Assembly (NCBI GenBank): GCA_933207985.1
Contig: OW240913.1
Coordinates: forward strand, 261,496,049 to 261,560,048
Origin: Pelobates cultripes
Lineage: Eukaryota > Chordata > Amphibia > Anura > Pelobatidae
Direction of reading: 5' to 3'
DNA length: 64,000 nt
In this document: positions 44,895 through 56,890 of the stretch, in pieces
Layout: every line of letters starts with the position of its first letter
Position numbering within the stretch: the stretch's first letter is position 1
The notes under the pieces: generated by a model
The model's input: the letters and a program-made list of their open reading frames with translations, nothing else
Databases searched by the model: none
What the model was told of the DNA's origin: nothing
Made by a program: the position numbers and the translations under genes

Positions 44895-46142
44895 CAGTGG
44901 CAGTCAACCTTTTTCTACCTACCGCCCACTAATGCATCTTTCTTGATAGAAACATTTCTTTATCGCCCACCAGTTTTCGCACAAGTGCAGAATATTTTTT
45001 AGAAAGGAGGGTGTTTTTAAAAAAATAAATGTACGTGCATTTATCTTTTTATTTCTACTTTATGCATGTTTATAATGTTTTTAACTTTATAAAGTTTAAT
45101 GAGAAAACATTAAAAAGTAAATTGAAATTACCTTTACTAGTGATTAATGAGATCCTTGAGGTTGATGCTGCGAGACTAAATATTTAATATCTGGTTCGAT
45201 TTTTGTAAGGAACAAACTAAGGTCTCCTCTTTCGGTGATTATTCAGACGATTTCTCTGTTTGCTCATAATATAATTTCTCATCTGTGCATCAGCTGCCCT
45301 CCTCTCCCTCCTCACTTCCCCTCCCCACCTTTTTTCCCCCCTTTTTTCTATTTTTTAACCTTCCTTATAGCAATGCCCAGTAGGAAGGCTGAGCTAGGTA
45401 GCCCACTTAAACCAACAACAATTCTCTCCTTTTCCATCTTTCACCTTTTTTACAAGTACTCTATTCCTTCTTTCTCCTTTTTACAAGTACTCTGCTCTTT
45501 CTTTCTCCTATTCTACAAATACTCTGCTCCTTCATTCTTCTATTCTACAAGTACTCTGCTCACAGACAAACACATACACTCACATACACTTAAAGACACT
45601 TAAAGACACACACACTCACAGACAAACCCACTCACACATACATGTTATTAATATTAAATGTCCACCCAGCCTCCCTACCTGGAGAACTGGTGTGGATCTG
45701 TCCCTGGGGTCCAGTGGGGCTTCACTTCGGCGGGCGGCAGAGTTCTAATCCGAGGTGGCGAGGGAGCTCTAACCTCTCTGCTCTGCTCCCTCGCGGGCTG
45801 TCTACTAATGCCAGGAGCAGGAATATGACGTCAGATTCCTGCTCCCGCAGCATCAGCAAACATTGCGCGAGGGAGCAGAGCAGAGAGGTTAGAGCTCCCT
45901 TGCCACCTCGGATTAGAACTCTGCCTCGCTGGGGGTTCCAGAAGGTGGCCTGGCAGGAGGGAGCACTTCCCTTCTGCCGGTCACTGAACCACTGAAATTT
46001 TGCGCCCCCAAGCCACTTGCGCCCGCCCGCCCACTCTAAAAAGGAGAAATCCTCTCAAAAAGAGGATTTAGCTGCCGAAATCCCTACCGCCCACTTGGAA
46101 TCCTGAAACGCCTACTTGTGGGCGGTAGGGACCAGATTGATG
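44895..46142. mobile_element. Non-autonomous TIR element (hAT-like ends)
   Basis: The left end CAGTGGCAGTCAACC, then CTACCTACCGCCCACTA, matches the right end reverse-complemented (CTATGGGTCATCAATC, then CCCTACCGCCCACAAG). The inside has a 4-unit TACAAGTACTCTGCTC tandem repeat (about 45420-45560) and a long foldback (about 45735-45935; GTTCTAATCCGAGGTGGC / GCCACCTCGGATTAGAAC). No transposase frame. No clean direct repeat at the borders. Confidence 0.7.
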
Positions 46143-46580
46143 ACCCATAGTCTAAACCTTGCTGAAACACAATTCAAACTCTCAAATAGATGGTACCTAA
46201 CACCGAAATGTCTAAAGAAACTTTTTTCTGAATCATCAGATAGATGCTGGAAATTCAAAGTTAATGAAGGCAATTTGATCCATTTATGGTGGCAATATGC
46301 ACCCATAAACAAATTCTGTGAAGATGTAATCAATGCAATATATCAAATAACAGAATTGAAATTAGTCTTAAAACCTGAAGTGGTCCTGTTAAACCTGAAC
46401 CGGACAAAAATGACAAAAAAATACACTAATTTTAATGCTGCATATCATCACGGCAGCTACCTAATATATGTTTACCTAAAATACATCATTATAGTGCTGA
46501 ATTTTCCTCTCGAGACCTCCTGCCTTCCCGGATTCTTCTTCTCCAAAACAAGCAGGGGAAACCAAGACTGATAGACAGGA
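46143..46580 (+). pseudogene. L1-type LINE fragment (ORF2 C-terminal)
   Basis: A plus-strand frame reads TQFKLSNRWYLTPKCLKKLF, then RCWKFKVNEGNLIHLWWQYAPI, the L1 ORF2 C-terminal cysteine-rich region. The conserved second cysteine of CWRC is phenylalanine here (CWKF). It directly abuts the TIR element and is truncated on both sides. Confidence 0.8.
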
Positions 46581-47172
46581 ATTCTCAATAAGATTTTATT
46601 TATAAGGTGGGGGGGGAGGAGAGAGAGGGGTGGGGCACGGGGAATTTAATAAGAAATATAGAAACACTTAATACATTTCAGGAGATATTCATGATGACAA
46701 GAGTACCAAGGCCTAAATCACAGATGCACAAGAAAAAAATTAAAATAGATACCAGGCAGGCACACGTCTGAAATATATTTAAAAAAAACATTTGGGGCTT
46801 CTGGCCCTACTACCCCCAGCGACATGTATGACCTTGGCATAAATGGACATCTACCAGTGTGATTCATTTCACAGATCTTTTACTAAACAAAAGTTCAGCT
46901 AAGTCTATAAAATAATAGTCATATTATCCAAAGTGCATAGTCCAAAACCCAGAAGCTACACAATGTTTGGCACAGATATTGGCACAGGTTTTCTTTACAT
47001 ATAAAAAGCCCTTGTGCTTTTCCTGATTGTCAAATTAAAATTGCTCTGACCTGCTTATATTCAGAACAGGAATTGTAGAAAAGAGGTACTCCATGAAAAT
47101 TTTAATTATTCTCATGTTTATTCAAAACTATTCGACATAAAATGTTGTTAATTTTTTTTTTTTTTTTTCAAG
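46581..47172. other. Upstream region of gene B
   Basis: No coding sequence seen. A T-rich tract ending TTTTTTTTCAAG (47172) looks like a splice acceptor, which suggests a non-coding first exon of gene B farther left. I could not locate its promoter. Confidence 0.4.
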
Positions 47173-47344
47173 GTGTGCTAGAAAATGTCCCTGGAAGAGC
47201 TTAATGATTATGCTGATTCCGATTTATTTCAATATAAGGGAATATATTTTCACAATGGATATACAACACCTGAAATTATAGATTCTCTGGAGCATCTTGA
47301 AATCAGAGACAGTGATGTTTTCTTGGTTACTTTTCCAAAGTCAG
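47173..47344 (+). CDS. sult3a1-like: Sulfotransferase gene B, first coding exon (starts 47185)
   Basis: The ATG at 47185 opens [20 protein letters not shown] and the exon ends [10 protein letters not shown] with donor GTAAAT at 47345. TFPKSG is the first half of the TYPKSGTxW loop that binds the 5' phosphosulfate of PAPS; it is completed by the next exon. The 12 nt before the ATG follow a plausible acceptor, so the exon probably includes a little 5' UTR. There is no signal peptide or membrane segment, as expected for a cytosolic enzyme. The N-terminus resembles SULT3 proteins. This is the second tandem copy, in the same orientation as gene A and 20.7 kb downstream of its stop codon. Confidence 0.92.
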
Positions 47345-47515
47345 GTAAATATATATCCAAAGTCAGACAGACATACAAAAGGTACTGACATCAGGACCAT
47401 TGTGATTACAGCTGATAATGTAATTATTAATGTATATATGTTTGTGTGTGTGTGTGTGCGCGTGTGTGTATGTATATATATATATATGAGAGAGTGTGTG
47501 TTTGTGTGTGCGCGC

Positions 47516-47577
<62 letters not shown>

Positions 47578-49860
47578 ATATATGTGTGTGGAATTTGTAA
47601 ATATATATTATATATTTATATTAGGATATATAAGTGTGTGTTTGTATGTATGTATGTATGTATATATTTGTACATGCTTTACTAACTGCATAATGTTTCA
47701 ACTATATGAGTCCATAATTTGCTCGCATAGTTATTTAAATTGTCAAAGTCAGACATTTATCCCACAGAGATGCCGAGTGAGAACATAAAAATAGTTTTGT
47801 CAGTAGTTAGGAACAGTTTGCATTTTGACTCAAAAATAGTGTTTGCCTTGGTGTCCATATTAAGATTGGTGCTATACTTAGGATTTGGAAGATTCACAAG
47901 GCACTGGTTTTAATAAAATTAATAACCGAATGCATCCAGCAGAATGCACGCTTGCAAATTATTGTACACTTACTTTCATGCAGGCAAATGATCATTTAAA
48001 GTACTACTTGCCCACTCGCAGCACCAGCATCGAGAAAATAAGTAAATAACCCTTGGCAATGCACTGGTTAATTATGGCTGGCTGGCTAGCAAGCACTACA
48101 TAAAAAAAAAATACATACATTAATTAATTGAATGACTATGGGAATCAATGAGACACCCGGATTACTTTAATGGTATTAATATAAAGGTTTTAAACCTCCA
48201 TATGCCCCCACCTTCCATGCGGCACATGGGGGCATGTCTAGTAAATATTTAAAACTAGCAACTGGAGATCCATTGTCCCCTCGGTGGGCATTGGGTGGAA
48301 GGGTTTAAAAATAAATAATAGGGGTGGACATATCACTGTCCACCCCCGCCCCACCTGTGTCTAGCGAGTGGGAAATACTTTAAAAAATAAATGGGGAGAC
48401 ATACTTATGTCCTACACTACCCCCACCCATGGTCAGTTGGTGCTGGCTATTATAATATACGTGGGGGACCTAGAGACAGTGGGTGGTGGCCCTAATCATA
48501 ATATTCTGGTGGAGTGCTTAATGTCCCCCATTGATTGGTGGATGACAGGTTGTGGCCCTAGTAATTATATTTGTGGTTGGTGCTAGTGACCCCCCATGGG
48601 TGATGAGTGGAGGCTCCTATTATTAAACAAATGGCTCCACCCTCCACACCCTTCCCCTCCTAGGTGTCTGAAGAATCCACAATCCCCTTGCCACCCCCAT
48701 AAAAAAATAAATGTCCCTACCCTACTTACCATTAAAAGTATTCTTTCTTCTTCTGTTCTTCAAACCCCAAAAAGGCCAAATTAAAATGCATATTGATGCA
48801 ATTAATAAACAACAAAAAAAAACCTGATGCAATAATATTAATCCATTTATGCCCCACAAGAGCTTGTCGCAGTGAGATTTTATAGTGGGGAAAGCCTTTA
48901 TATAGGCTTTCCAACGCTATGTCAGCTGTCCCATTGTGTGGGAAAATGTAATGTAATCCAATGTAATATTAGTAAGAGTGCTCTGATTTGCTGGCTAGTA
49001 AGCCCAACAATCAGAGTGCTCTGAAAGCCAAGCTTCGAGAGAAGTGATCCACTAAAAAACATAGTATATGAAATGTGACAGTAGTCATCATCACTGGGAT
49101 CATATCTCTGACACTTTATAATATTGCAATATTATTTGGGAAATGTCATGTGTTATCTTGTGTCTGGCTGTTGGGCTTGTGCAGTGCCACCTGCTGCTTT
49201 TAAATTAGTCTGCAACACTTGTGTGCAGTGCAGCCTGTTGGTTGCAACAGTTACGTGCCTTGACTTAATTGCAAGACCCCTTAATTTGCATATTGTGGCT
49301 TATGCAGGTACAAGACATGTTCCTGCTAGTGCTTGTCTTCCCAAACCCTTGTATGAATAGTTCATTGTGGTATAATTACTATTATGTTGTTTATTATCTG
49401 TTTTCTCAACTTTATAATATTTATTATTGTACTTGTGCATTTCACCACATGTTTAACCTGTTAAGGAGGAAGGCAACTGTACAAATTCTGAGCAAAATAA
49501 AACCATTACAAAACCTAGAATTTGAGCTATATGCCTGTTCAATCATAATTCACCTCTTTCACCCACACTTATTATATATAATTTTGTTATATAAGAATAC
49601 CAGCTGCAGTAACCTACTACCGTCTACAACTAAGCTGAACTAGTATAATCACACTAACACTAAACCAAAAATTTGTAAAGTTGCCATGTATGTACGTAGT
49701 GGGGAATCGTGATGCAGCATACCAACATAGAACTAACCCAATTACCACCCAAATAATGACAGACAACGTAGTATGGATGAAACAGGCTCCACAGCATTTA
49801 TTATAACATATGACAAATACTCTATAACACATCTATAATTTATTTTAATCTTTAGCTTTA
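47345..49860 (+). other. Intron 1 of gene B: microsatellites and repeat modules
   Basis: TG/TA microsatellites occupy about 47430-47670. GTGGGGGC-rich modules at about 48190-48640 resemble those at 7.3, 22.6 and 43.8 kb. An ATCAGAGTGCTCTGA-type motif occurs at about 48970-49030 and also at 23.0-23.1 kb, so the same repeat family is likely. The rest is AT-rich and unassigned. Confidence 0.45.
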
Positions 49861-52200
49861 CTTGATATAAACCAAATGCCAAACAGGGGACAATCCTGCA
49901 GACTTCCACGCCCTTAAGAGATGTAACAAACTACGAAACATGGAAACCCCAAAGGGAACGCTCCTACCCATCACTCCACACCTTAATGTAGTGGGCCCAC
50001 TTGGCCGAAGAGACCGACCCACGGACTAGTTTCAGCAGTCCGCCAGATCAAGTAACCACATCTCCACCAGGCACGGGATGCCCTCCATTTGGCCTGCTGA
50101 GCCACTGCCCGAAGTACGTCCCATTGCAAACGAGAGAGAGCATCGGCCATTACAACGTGAACCCCCGTGATATGCCCCGCCCTACCAGACACATTAAGAC
50201 TCAAACAGAGCAGAACTTGGCACCACAGCAAGCGTACCACTAGGGCAGAGGATGCGGTCAATTGATTGATAGCCCGCACCACCCCCAGATTGTCGCAGTG
50301 GAAAACTACCCACCTGTCCGTGAGTTGGTGACCCCACGCCTCCAATGCCACCAGAATGGGGAGGAGCTCCAGGACAGCCAGAATCTGGGAGCGCCCTGCT
50401 GCTTGCCAGTCTACTGGCCAAGAGTCAGCCCGCCATTGAGAGCCCAAATGGTCCCAAAACCTCCCAAGCCTGATGCAGCGGTAAACAGGCAGAAGTCAGT
50501 GTTAGTGCCCTCCAGGGCCTGTCAGAACATTATACCAATATAGGAGGCCAAGGCAGAATCCCCAACAGCCCCAAGGTCAAATTCGACAGTCAAAGTTCAG
50601 CTTATCTAGGAGAATCTCACGTTGCCTCAAAGCCAGCAACACCTCCCACCGGAGGTCTTGACTCCTAGTCAGGGGCAACCAACATTCCCCAGCCATGGAA
50701 GCTAGCCCGATGCCCAGGAAACTAAGGCAGGTAATGGAACCCACGTTTTTCTCACATGACAATGGAACACCAAAACACTGAAACATGTCTCCCAGAACCC
50801 GCAGCAGAGCGCAGATGTGCGAATCCGCCGGCCCCACACACAAGAAGCCGTCTAGGCAGTGGTGAAGGGAATCAACCCCTGCCTCCCTATGCACCACCAA
50901 CTACAGGAAAGTGCTAAGGAACTCAAAAGAAACAGGATAGGGAGCAATCCATACGGAGGCACATATCCATAGAAAACTGACCTTCAAAGGTACAACCCAG
51001 GAGACGGAGACCATCAGGGTGCACCAGAAGCAGCCGGAAAGCTGATTCCACATCCGCCTTTGCCAGCAAGGCCCCCCGGGCCCGCAGGCCGTACCATGCA
51101 AAGCGCCATGTCGAAGGACGCATAGGAAGCCTGGCAGAGTTTGAAACCCTAGGAGGGTACGACAAATGAGGATTCAGGTGATATTTCCCTTGTTCCTTCT
51201 TGGGCACCATGCCCAAAGGGGGAAAACCCGCAAATTGGACATAGGGGAATACAAAAGGGGGCCAGCCATCTAGCCCAATGAGCCTTCTGTAGCAAACCTT
51301 TCCCGAACCACCTGAGGGAATTCCCGTATAGACCGAAGGTTCCGAAACCGAGGGATGCCAAAACCCTGCTCAAAACCCTCCAATATGATCTGTGCAGACC
51401 GCCGATCCTTAAACGGTTGAGCCATGGGCGCATCAAGTTAACAACTACTGGAATCGTCACCCTCAGCCCCCACTACTCCATTGTCTCCCCGCTTGAAACA
51501 GGGTGAGCCGGGATGGGCACCACCACAACGGAGCACTTGAATTGACACAAGGACCCCCCACTTACAGTGACCATCACTGAATTCAAAACAACATTGGTGG
51601 CTGATGGGGAATTTCCCCTCTGATTGGTGGCCAATGGGGAGGAGGATGTCCCACAACCCCCCCCCAAGAAAGGATGAAAAAGCGCCCTGCAGAGGCGCCA
51701 GGTGAGTCATAATTGAAAGCCAGAGGCTGATGTCCATCTGGTCCCAGGACAACGAGGGTCGCGCCACCAGCCGCCGGCTAAATTGTTTGTCGTACCTCCA
51801 CCAACCCAGCCCTTCATAGTTACGACAAGCGTTCCAAATAGTGTCCTGATAGCAGAACAATGCAGAGCATTACTGGGGAGACTTCACCCCAACAATGCTA
51901 GCCAGGATAGAAAAAACGCCCGTAACCAATTTCCAAACGTCTCAGGAATTTTCCAATAGCGGAATTCCTCCTTGTCCTTCTTGGACTCCTTACTGTCCTT
52001 TCCTACCGGGGGGGGGGGGGGCTTCCTCCAGTGGCGAGAGAACCTTATTCCTATTTTTCTGCTTCAAGTGCAAGACCAGCGGGCCAGACCAGCACATGTA
52101 AGCAGCGCCCCGTGTCACGTCCGAAAGGGAGACAATAAGCAGAAAGTAGCAGAAAGGTGTGACGAGGTGCCCCTCGGCACTGGGCATTGGAGAGGACTGA
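49861..52200 (-). pseudogene. Ngaro-type retrotransposon relic, copy 3 (ORF1, RT, RNase H)
   Basis: On the minus strand: ORF1 (about 52190-51440) with RYDKQFSRRL, SLSWDQMDISLWL and the zinc-knuckle array CFEFSDGHCKWG then CGGAHPGSPCF; RT (about 51260-50580) with ALLAKADVESAFRLLLVHP, LRMDCSLSCFF and LHHCLDGFLCVGPADS where HYLDDFL is expected; thumb LLDKLNF; RNase H (50447-49983) with LELLPILVALEAWG, VFHCDNLGVVRAINQL and HITGVHVVMADALSRLQ. The catalytic Y-x-DD box is changed to CLDG, so it could not work. The tyrosine recombinase would lie below 49983 and is absent. It resembles copy 1 closely in order and sequence. Confidence 0.87.
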
Positions 52201-52824
52201 TTGCGAGCCTCCTGCCACTTGACTATGGCCCTGGGGTGTATGGCCCTTTAAAACCATTACTTGGTCTTATGGACTTTTATTTGGACTAGTGCTGGCCCTT
52301 TAAAAACAGTGTATGGAAATATTGAATCTTTTGGGACACTTTTTCTGCCCTTTGAATCCATGTTAAGGTGTGCCTCTTCACCTCCCCCTGTCCCATTGTT
52401 CTCCAGCAGGGCGTTGTCCCAGGGACACTACCAAACCAGTTGGAACTGGCTGTTTTGTCCCTCCTCGGTCAAAATATGACTTCCACTTATCTCCTGAACC
52501 ACTTAACTGATTCAAGTGAATTTTGGATATGTTTATCCCCAAATGATGCTGGTTATAAAAATATAAGTTATATTGATGTTGCATGTAAACTCACAAAGTT
52601 ACAAAAATTGGCATAAAAGTATGTTTTTTAGCTTGGAGATAATTGAGTTGATACAGTAATTAACTCAATTATCTCCCAAGCAGAGGGGAGGATTCTTATT
52701 GTAAAAAGTGGGTGTGCTTATCCATGTGCCTTTATTTTATTGGTTGTTAAATTTACAGTTCCAGTGCCCCACAAGGTCCATGTGGGTGGTAACCTTGCTG
52801 GGAAAGTTGTATATAAGCAGGAAT
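52201..52824 (+). mobile_element. LTR-like leader module, second occurrence
   Basis: Carries TTGACTATGGCCCTGGGGTG, GGCCCTTTAAAA, CTCCTGAACCACTTAACTGA, GTGAATTTTGGATATG, AAGCAGAGGGGAGGATTCTT and TTGTATATAAGC. These motifs follow the same order as at 12346-13000. It is cut by the Penelope insertion at 52825. Confidence 0.55.
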
Positions 52825-52945
52825 AAAATTTCCATCTTTCTCAATTTTTTCTTTATCTAAAAAAACTTTGAGTTAAAATTTGTTTAAAATTACTAGCTCC
52901 TCTAAAAATAAATCTAGGTTTAACATTTAAAAAAGGAAGTACATC

Positions 52946-53691
52946 AAGCACTTTTAAAATACAAGAATAAGGATAATTCAGAGGATAAAAATAGTAAAGA
53001 GGATGGAGAAAAAATTCCCCCTATTTTTAACTTTAGTACTAATAATTATTTATTACAAAAAGTCATTAAAAAACATTGGAATGTACTTAAAGAAGACCCC
53101 GATGTACTTCCTTTTTTAAATGTTAAACCTAGATTTGATTTTAGAGGAGCTAGTAATTTTAAACAAATTTTAACTCAAAGTTTTTTAGATAAAGAAAAAA
53201 TTGAGAAAGATGGAAATTTTCTAAAGGGAAGCAAAGGGTTCAATTTTTGTGGTACCTGTAGAGGTTGCTCTTTTAGATTAAATAAAAATAAGAAAATCAC
53301 ACAATTTGTATCCTCTGTAACTAAAAGGGAATATCAGATTAAGTCTTTTTTAACGTGTTCAAGTAAAGATGTGATTTATATGGTAACGTGCCCATGCGGG
53401 TTCCAATATATTGGTAAGACTACACGTAGTCTAAAAATCCGAATCAGGGAACATATATATAATATCCAACGCAAATTTATTAATCATAGTGTCTCTAGCC
53501 ATTTTTTACAAGTCCATAATGGGGATCCCAAAGGTATAGAGTTTATAGGCATTGACCAAATTAAAATCCATTGGAGAGGGGGAAATAAAAAGCATATTTT
53601 GGGATTAGCAGAGATGAAGTGGATGTTTGAATTTGACACGATGGCACCACAAGGACTTAATGTTGATTTTGAGATTAATAAATATGTATGA
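52946..53691 (+). CDS. Penelope-like RT C-terminus and GIY-YIG endonuclease (partial)
   Basis: The frame is open without stops for about 249 codons, but it has no start because the 5' end is cut by the inverted arm. Order: end of the reverse transcriptase/thumb (IPPIFNFSTNNYLLQKVIKK, then HWNVLKEDPDVLPFL), linker with FRGASNFKQIL, a cysteine cluster FCGTCRGC, then the GIY-YIG domain from about 53365. That domain has VIYMVTCPCGFQYIGKTT, SLKIRIREHI, the HSVSSHFL histidine block, and AEMKWMFEFDT with the catalytic glutamate. End: APQGLNVDFEINKYV and TGA. The nuclease would nick DNA for target-primed reverse transcription. All expected GIY-YIG residues appear to be present. Confidence 0.87.
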
Positions 53692-53714
53692 ATATTTTAA
53701 ATTTTATTATATTT

Positions 53715-53754
<40 letters not shown>

Positions 53755-54204
53755 GTTTTTTTATCTAATATTTAATTATATTATTAATTTTTAGATATTA
53801 TTCATTTTGATATATTTTCTCCCTTTATTATTTATCCATTTTTTCCTCTTTCGCTATCCAGGTTCCTAGGCAATCTTTTTAAATTATTTTTAAATTATAT
53901 TTATTTAAATGTATAATTTACTGTAATATATTATATGATTGTTTTATCTTATTGTGTATATTAGGTTACATATCCTTTTTTCTTATAAAAAGAATTTTGA
54001 GTACATATGACTTTTCTGGACATATAATGCCAGTAGCAGTATAATGAAAGGATGCTTCGTTTTCTTTATGACGTTCCCGATGCGTCCTAATATGAAGCGA
54101 ACCGGAAGTGAAGACAGACGTCGGGACGTGATGACGCAGGACGCGTCCCGACGTCAAACCCGGAAGTAAAGTGCCGCGAATGCGGCGAAAAAGGGCGCGA
54201 GGGG

Positions 54205-54285
54205 CAGAGATATAAGACAGCATGCTATGGATCACGAAAATCACCTCGGACGAAGGCTTACCGCCGAAGCGCGTCAGGTGCTCTC
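54205..54285 (+). ncRNA. Candidate hammerhead-type ribozyme in Penelope tail
   Basis: From 54242: stem I CACCT pairs perfectly with AGGTG (54276-54280). Between them stand CGGACGA (for the core CTGATGA, two changes), a GGC / GCC stem II, GAAG (for GAAA), CGCG as a minimal stem III, and GTC as the predicted cut site (after 54275). Minimal stem III is typical of Penelope-type hammerheads, which may work as dimers. TATAAG lies 26 nt upstream, so the fold would be at the very 5' end of a transcript. The core changes make activity uncertain. Confidence 0.5.
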
Positions 54286-54366
54286 TGGACTTTTATTATT
54301 TATTATTTTGTATGTGTAGTTTTTTATTAATTCCTTTTTGTTTGGCAAATAAAGTTTATTGTTACC

Positions 54367-54889
54367 CCTTGAACCTGCGTTTCCTGGTGGTGCATGGAAT
54401 ACAACTACAGAAAGGACCCAGTGAAAGCCCAATAAGAGTTTGATTCAAGGCATGCAAGTTTGAGCCAGCTATCTAAGTGGCTCTTTTTATGTGAGTGAGA
54501 CCAGTAGTAGAGTCTTTAAAATGTATTATTACGTTATTACCCTATGTGTTTCTCTTTATCTGTGTTTACTTTCAGATTATAATCCAGTTTGGGTAATATT
54601 ATTGTACAAGTTTCTGTTCTATTTGAGTGCTCTCACCATTTGTATTTCTTATTGTCACTTGTATTTATTTAGTGGTTTTTGTGGCTCCACTAAGGTGATT
54701 GTAGCACCATTTCCTTTTTTTTTTTCCTTTAGGATTTTTTCACCAGTATATTTTATTGTTATTTAATAATATTAATATGTATAAATAATATATAAAATAC
54801 CTTTAGAATCGGGACGGGGCCTGATTGTTGAGCAGCGCACTTGCAAGTTCATGTAGCTCCTGCTCTACATATCAAATATTGCGCTTAAT
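54367..54889. other. Sequence downstream of the Penelope tail
   Basis: Parallels in layout the sequence after 11160 (a TGGCTCT... motif about 130 bp after the AATAAA), so it may belong to the element. Otherwise AT-rich without genes. Confidence 0.35.
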
Positions 54890-55041
54890 CGCCCCAAATC
54901 CGGCTATATTTATTTATTTATTTATAAAATATTTTACCAGGATGGATACATTGAGATTTCTCTCGTTTTCAAATATATCCTGGGTCCACAAAACATTGCA
55001 TTGTTACAATAGGATACAATATTACAAAAATACAATATACA

Positions 55042-55094
<53 letters not shown>

Positions 55095-56890
55095 TATAAA
55101 TTTAATACATAACAGGTAATAAATATATTCAACTAAGACAGGTGCATTCTGTATTGAGGTATATTGCCATAGATTTCGTAAAACATTTTAGATTGAATGA
55201 ACATTTGACTGTGTGCCTGAGGTTATTCCATAATTGTGGGACTGTAGGAAAATGAGGATCGAGACACTTTATTTTAGTATTGCGCTATGCTAAATATCAT
55301 GCTAGTACTGGATCCGAGGTTATAGGAGGTGGGAACAGCTGGGGAGAGAATTCTACTCAGGTAGGGTGAGAGTTTCCCAGAAATGCTCTTAAGCACAAGG
55401 CTGGAAAGATGACGGGTGCATCGGGATTTCAGCGATAGCCACAGTGGTCACAGTGGTGGGTAAAGTAATTACATTTTAGCACAAAGCGGCAAAATTAATT
55501 ATATAACGTATTAAGTTTATTAAAGGACCACTATAGGCACCCAGACCACTTCAGCTAGGGTTAACCCTTTTTTTTTTTATAAACATAGCAGTTTCAGAGA
55601 AACTGCTATGTTTATAATAGGGTTAATCCAGCCTACAGTGGCTGTCTCTTGACAGCCGCTAGAGGCGCTTGCGTGCGTCTCACTGTGATTTTCACAGTGA
55701 GAAGACGCCAGCGTCCATGGGAAAGCATTGTGAATGCTTTCCTATGGACTGGCTGAATGCGTGCACGCCTCTTGCCGCGCATGCACATTCAGCCGAAGCG
55801 ATGGGGAAGAGGGAGGAGAGGAGGAGGAGAGCTCCCCGCCCGCTGCTAGAGAAAGTGGTAAGTTTAACCCCTTCCTCCCGGCGGCAGGGGGACCCTGAGG
55901 GTGGGGGCCCCCTCAGGGCACTATAGTGCCAGGAAAACTAGTATGTTTTCCTGGCACTATAGTGGTCCTTTAAGGTGGGTTTGCTGTGCGGGTGCATACA
56001 CTACATCCCCATAATCAATAACCAGCATTAGCATTTGTTGCACTATTTGTTTCCTTATTGTGGGGCTTAGGCATGATTTGTTTCTGTACAGGGCACCTAG
56101 TTTTGGGTAAAGTTTTGAAGAGATTTTCTTCAATGTGAAGGCCAAAGGATAGATTGGGCTCTAGCAACATACCTAGACTGCTGTCAGTGTTCTATTTGTT
56201 CTGATACACAGTTGTTGATTTTGTAGTTTACGTAATTTAGGTACAGTTCCAAAGATCATTGTAACAGTTTTTTCAGTATTTAGGAAGAGTTTGTTATCCG
56301 CTATCCACTTTTCTACCTCTGAATTGGTTTTGGAGCACAGCCTCAAGCTGGGGTAGCTTGGGTTTACTAGTGTAGATTACTGTGTCGTCTGCATACATGT
56401 GTACAGTTGAGGATTTGCAGATGTTAGGCAGATCATTTATAAATAACGTGAATAGCAGGGGGCCGAGTATGGAGCCTTGGGGAACACCACACGTGACTGG
56501 AAGAAGGAGGGAGGCGCTATCAGAAATGGCCACATATTGCAAGCGGTCTGAAGCATACGATCGAAACCAGGTTAGCGGATGATCACCAATGCCTGAGTTT
56601 TTAAGTTTTTGCAAAAGAATACCATGGTCTACTGTGTCAAAGGCCTTGGCAAAATCAAGGAAAATAGCTCCAGTTAAGTTTCCTTGTTCCATGCCAATTT
56701 GGATGTCATTGCAAACCTTTAAAAGGGCAGTCAAAGTTGAGTGATTTGGACAAAAGCCTGATTGATCAATGGTCAGATAATTTATATATATGTTAGTACC
56801 TGCTGTGAGGCGACAACGTGGATTACATGATGATACCAAATAAGCTAACACTCTTGCAAGAAACATTGAACTGGCATCTGCAGCATTCAA
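54890..56890 (-). pseudogene. L2/Rex/CR1-like LINE relic, split by a MITE
   Basis: The minus frame 56890-56294 gives a LINE reverse transcriptase: QSGFCPNHSTLTALL, GAIFLDFAKAFDTVDHGIL, GVPQGSILGPLLF and HMYADDTVIYTS with the catalytic YADD. The C-terminal part continues with breaks at 56145-55975 (LMLVIDYGDVVYAPA). The T2-type MITE at 55520-55973 interrupts it, and 55500-54890 is its 3' UTR (minus strand), where I see a (TA)n at about 55045-55080. It is frame-shifted and 5'-truncated. LINE subfamily is uncertain. Confidence 0.85.
55520..55973. mobile_element. T2-type hairpin-chain MITE
   Basis: TTAA borders, with TTAAAGGACCACTATAG and CTATAGTGGTCCTTTAA ends. Hairpins in order: a half-lost GGCACCCAGACCACTTC stem, AAACATAGCAGTTTC, AGTGGCTGTC, CTCACTGTGA, GGGAAAGCATT / AATGCTTTCC, GGCTGAATGCG, CCCTGAGGGTG, and GTGCCAGGAAAAC / GTTTTCCTGGCAC. 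It inserted into the LINE. Confidence 0.9.

Larger units (their letters stand above)
52825..54366 (+). mobile_element. Penelope-like retroelement, 5'-truncated with inverted arm
   Basis: The left 121 bp (52825-52945) are an almost exact reverse complement of 53101-53220, inside the coding region. Then comes an open frame to 53691 and a 3' tail with a CpG-rich segment (54080-54200), TATAAG (54211-54216), a hammerhead-like fold (54242-54280) and AATAAA (54348-54353). A (TA)n lies at about 53725-53751. A 5' inversion like this is expected when second-strand priming occurs inside the target site. The arms differ at only a few positions, so the event is recent or the copy is young. Confidence 0.85.
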
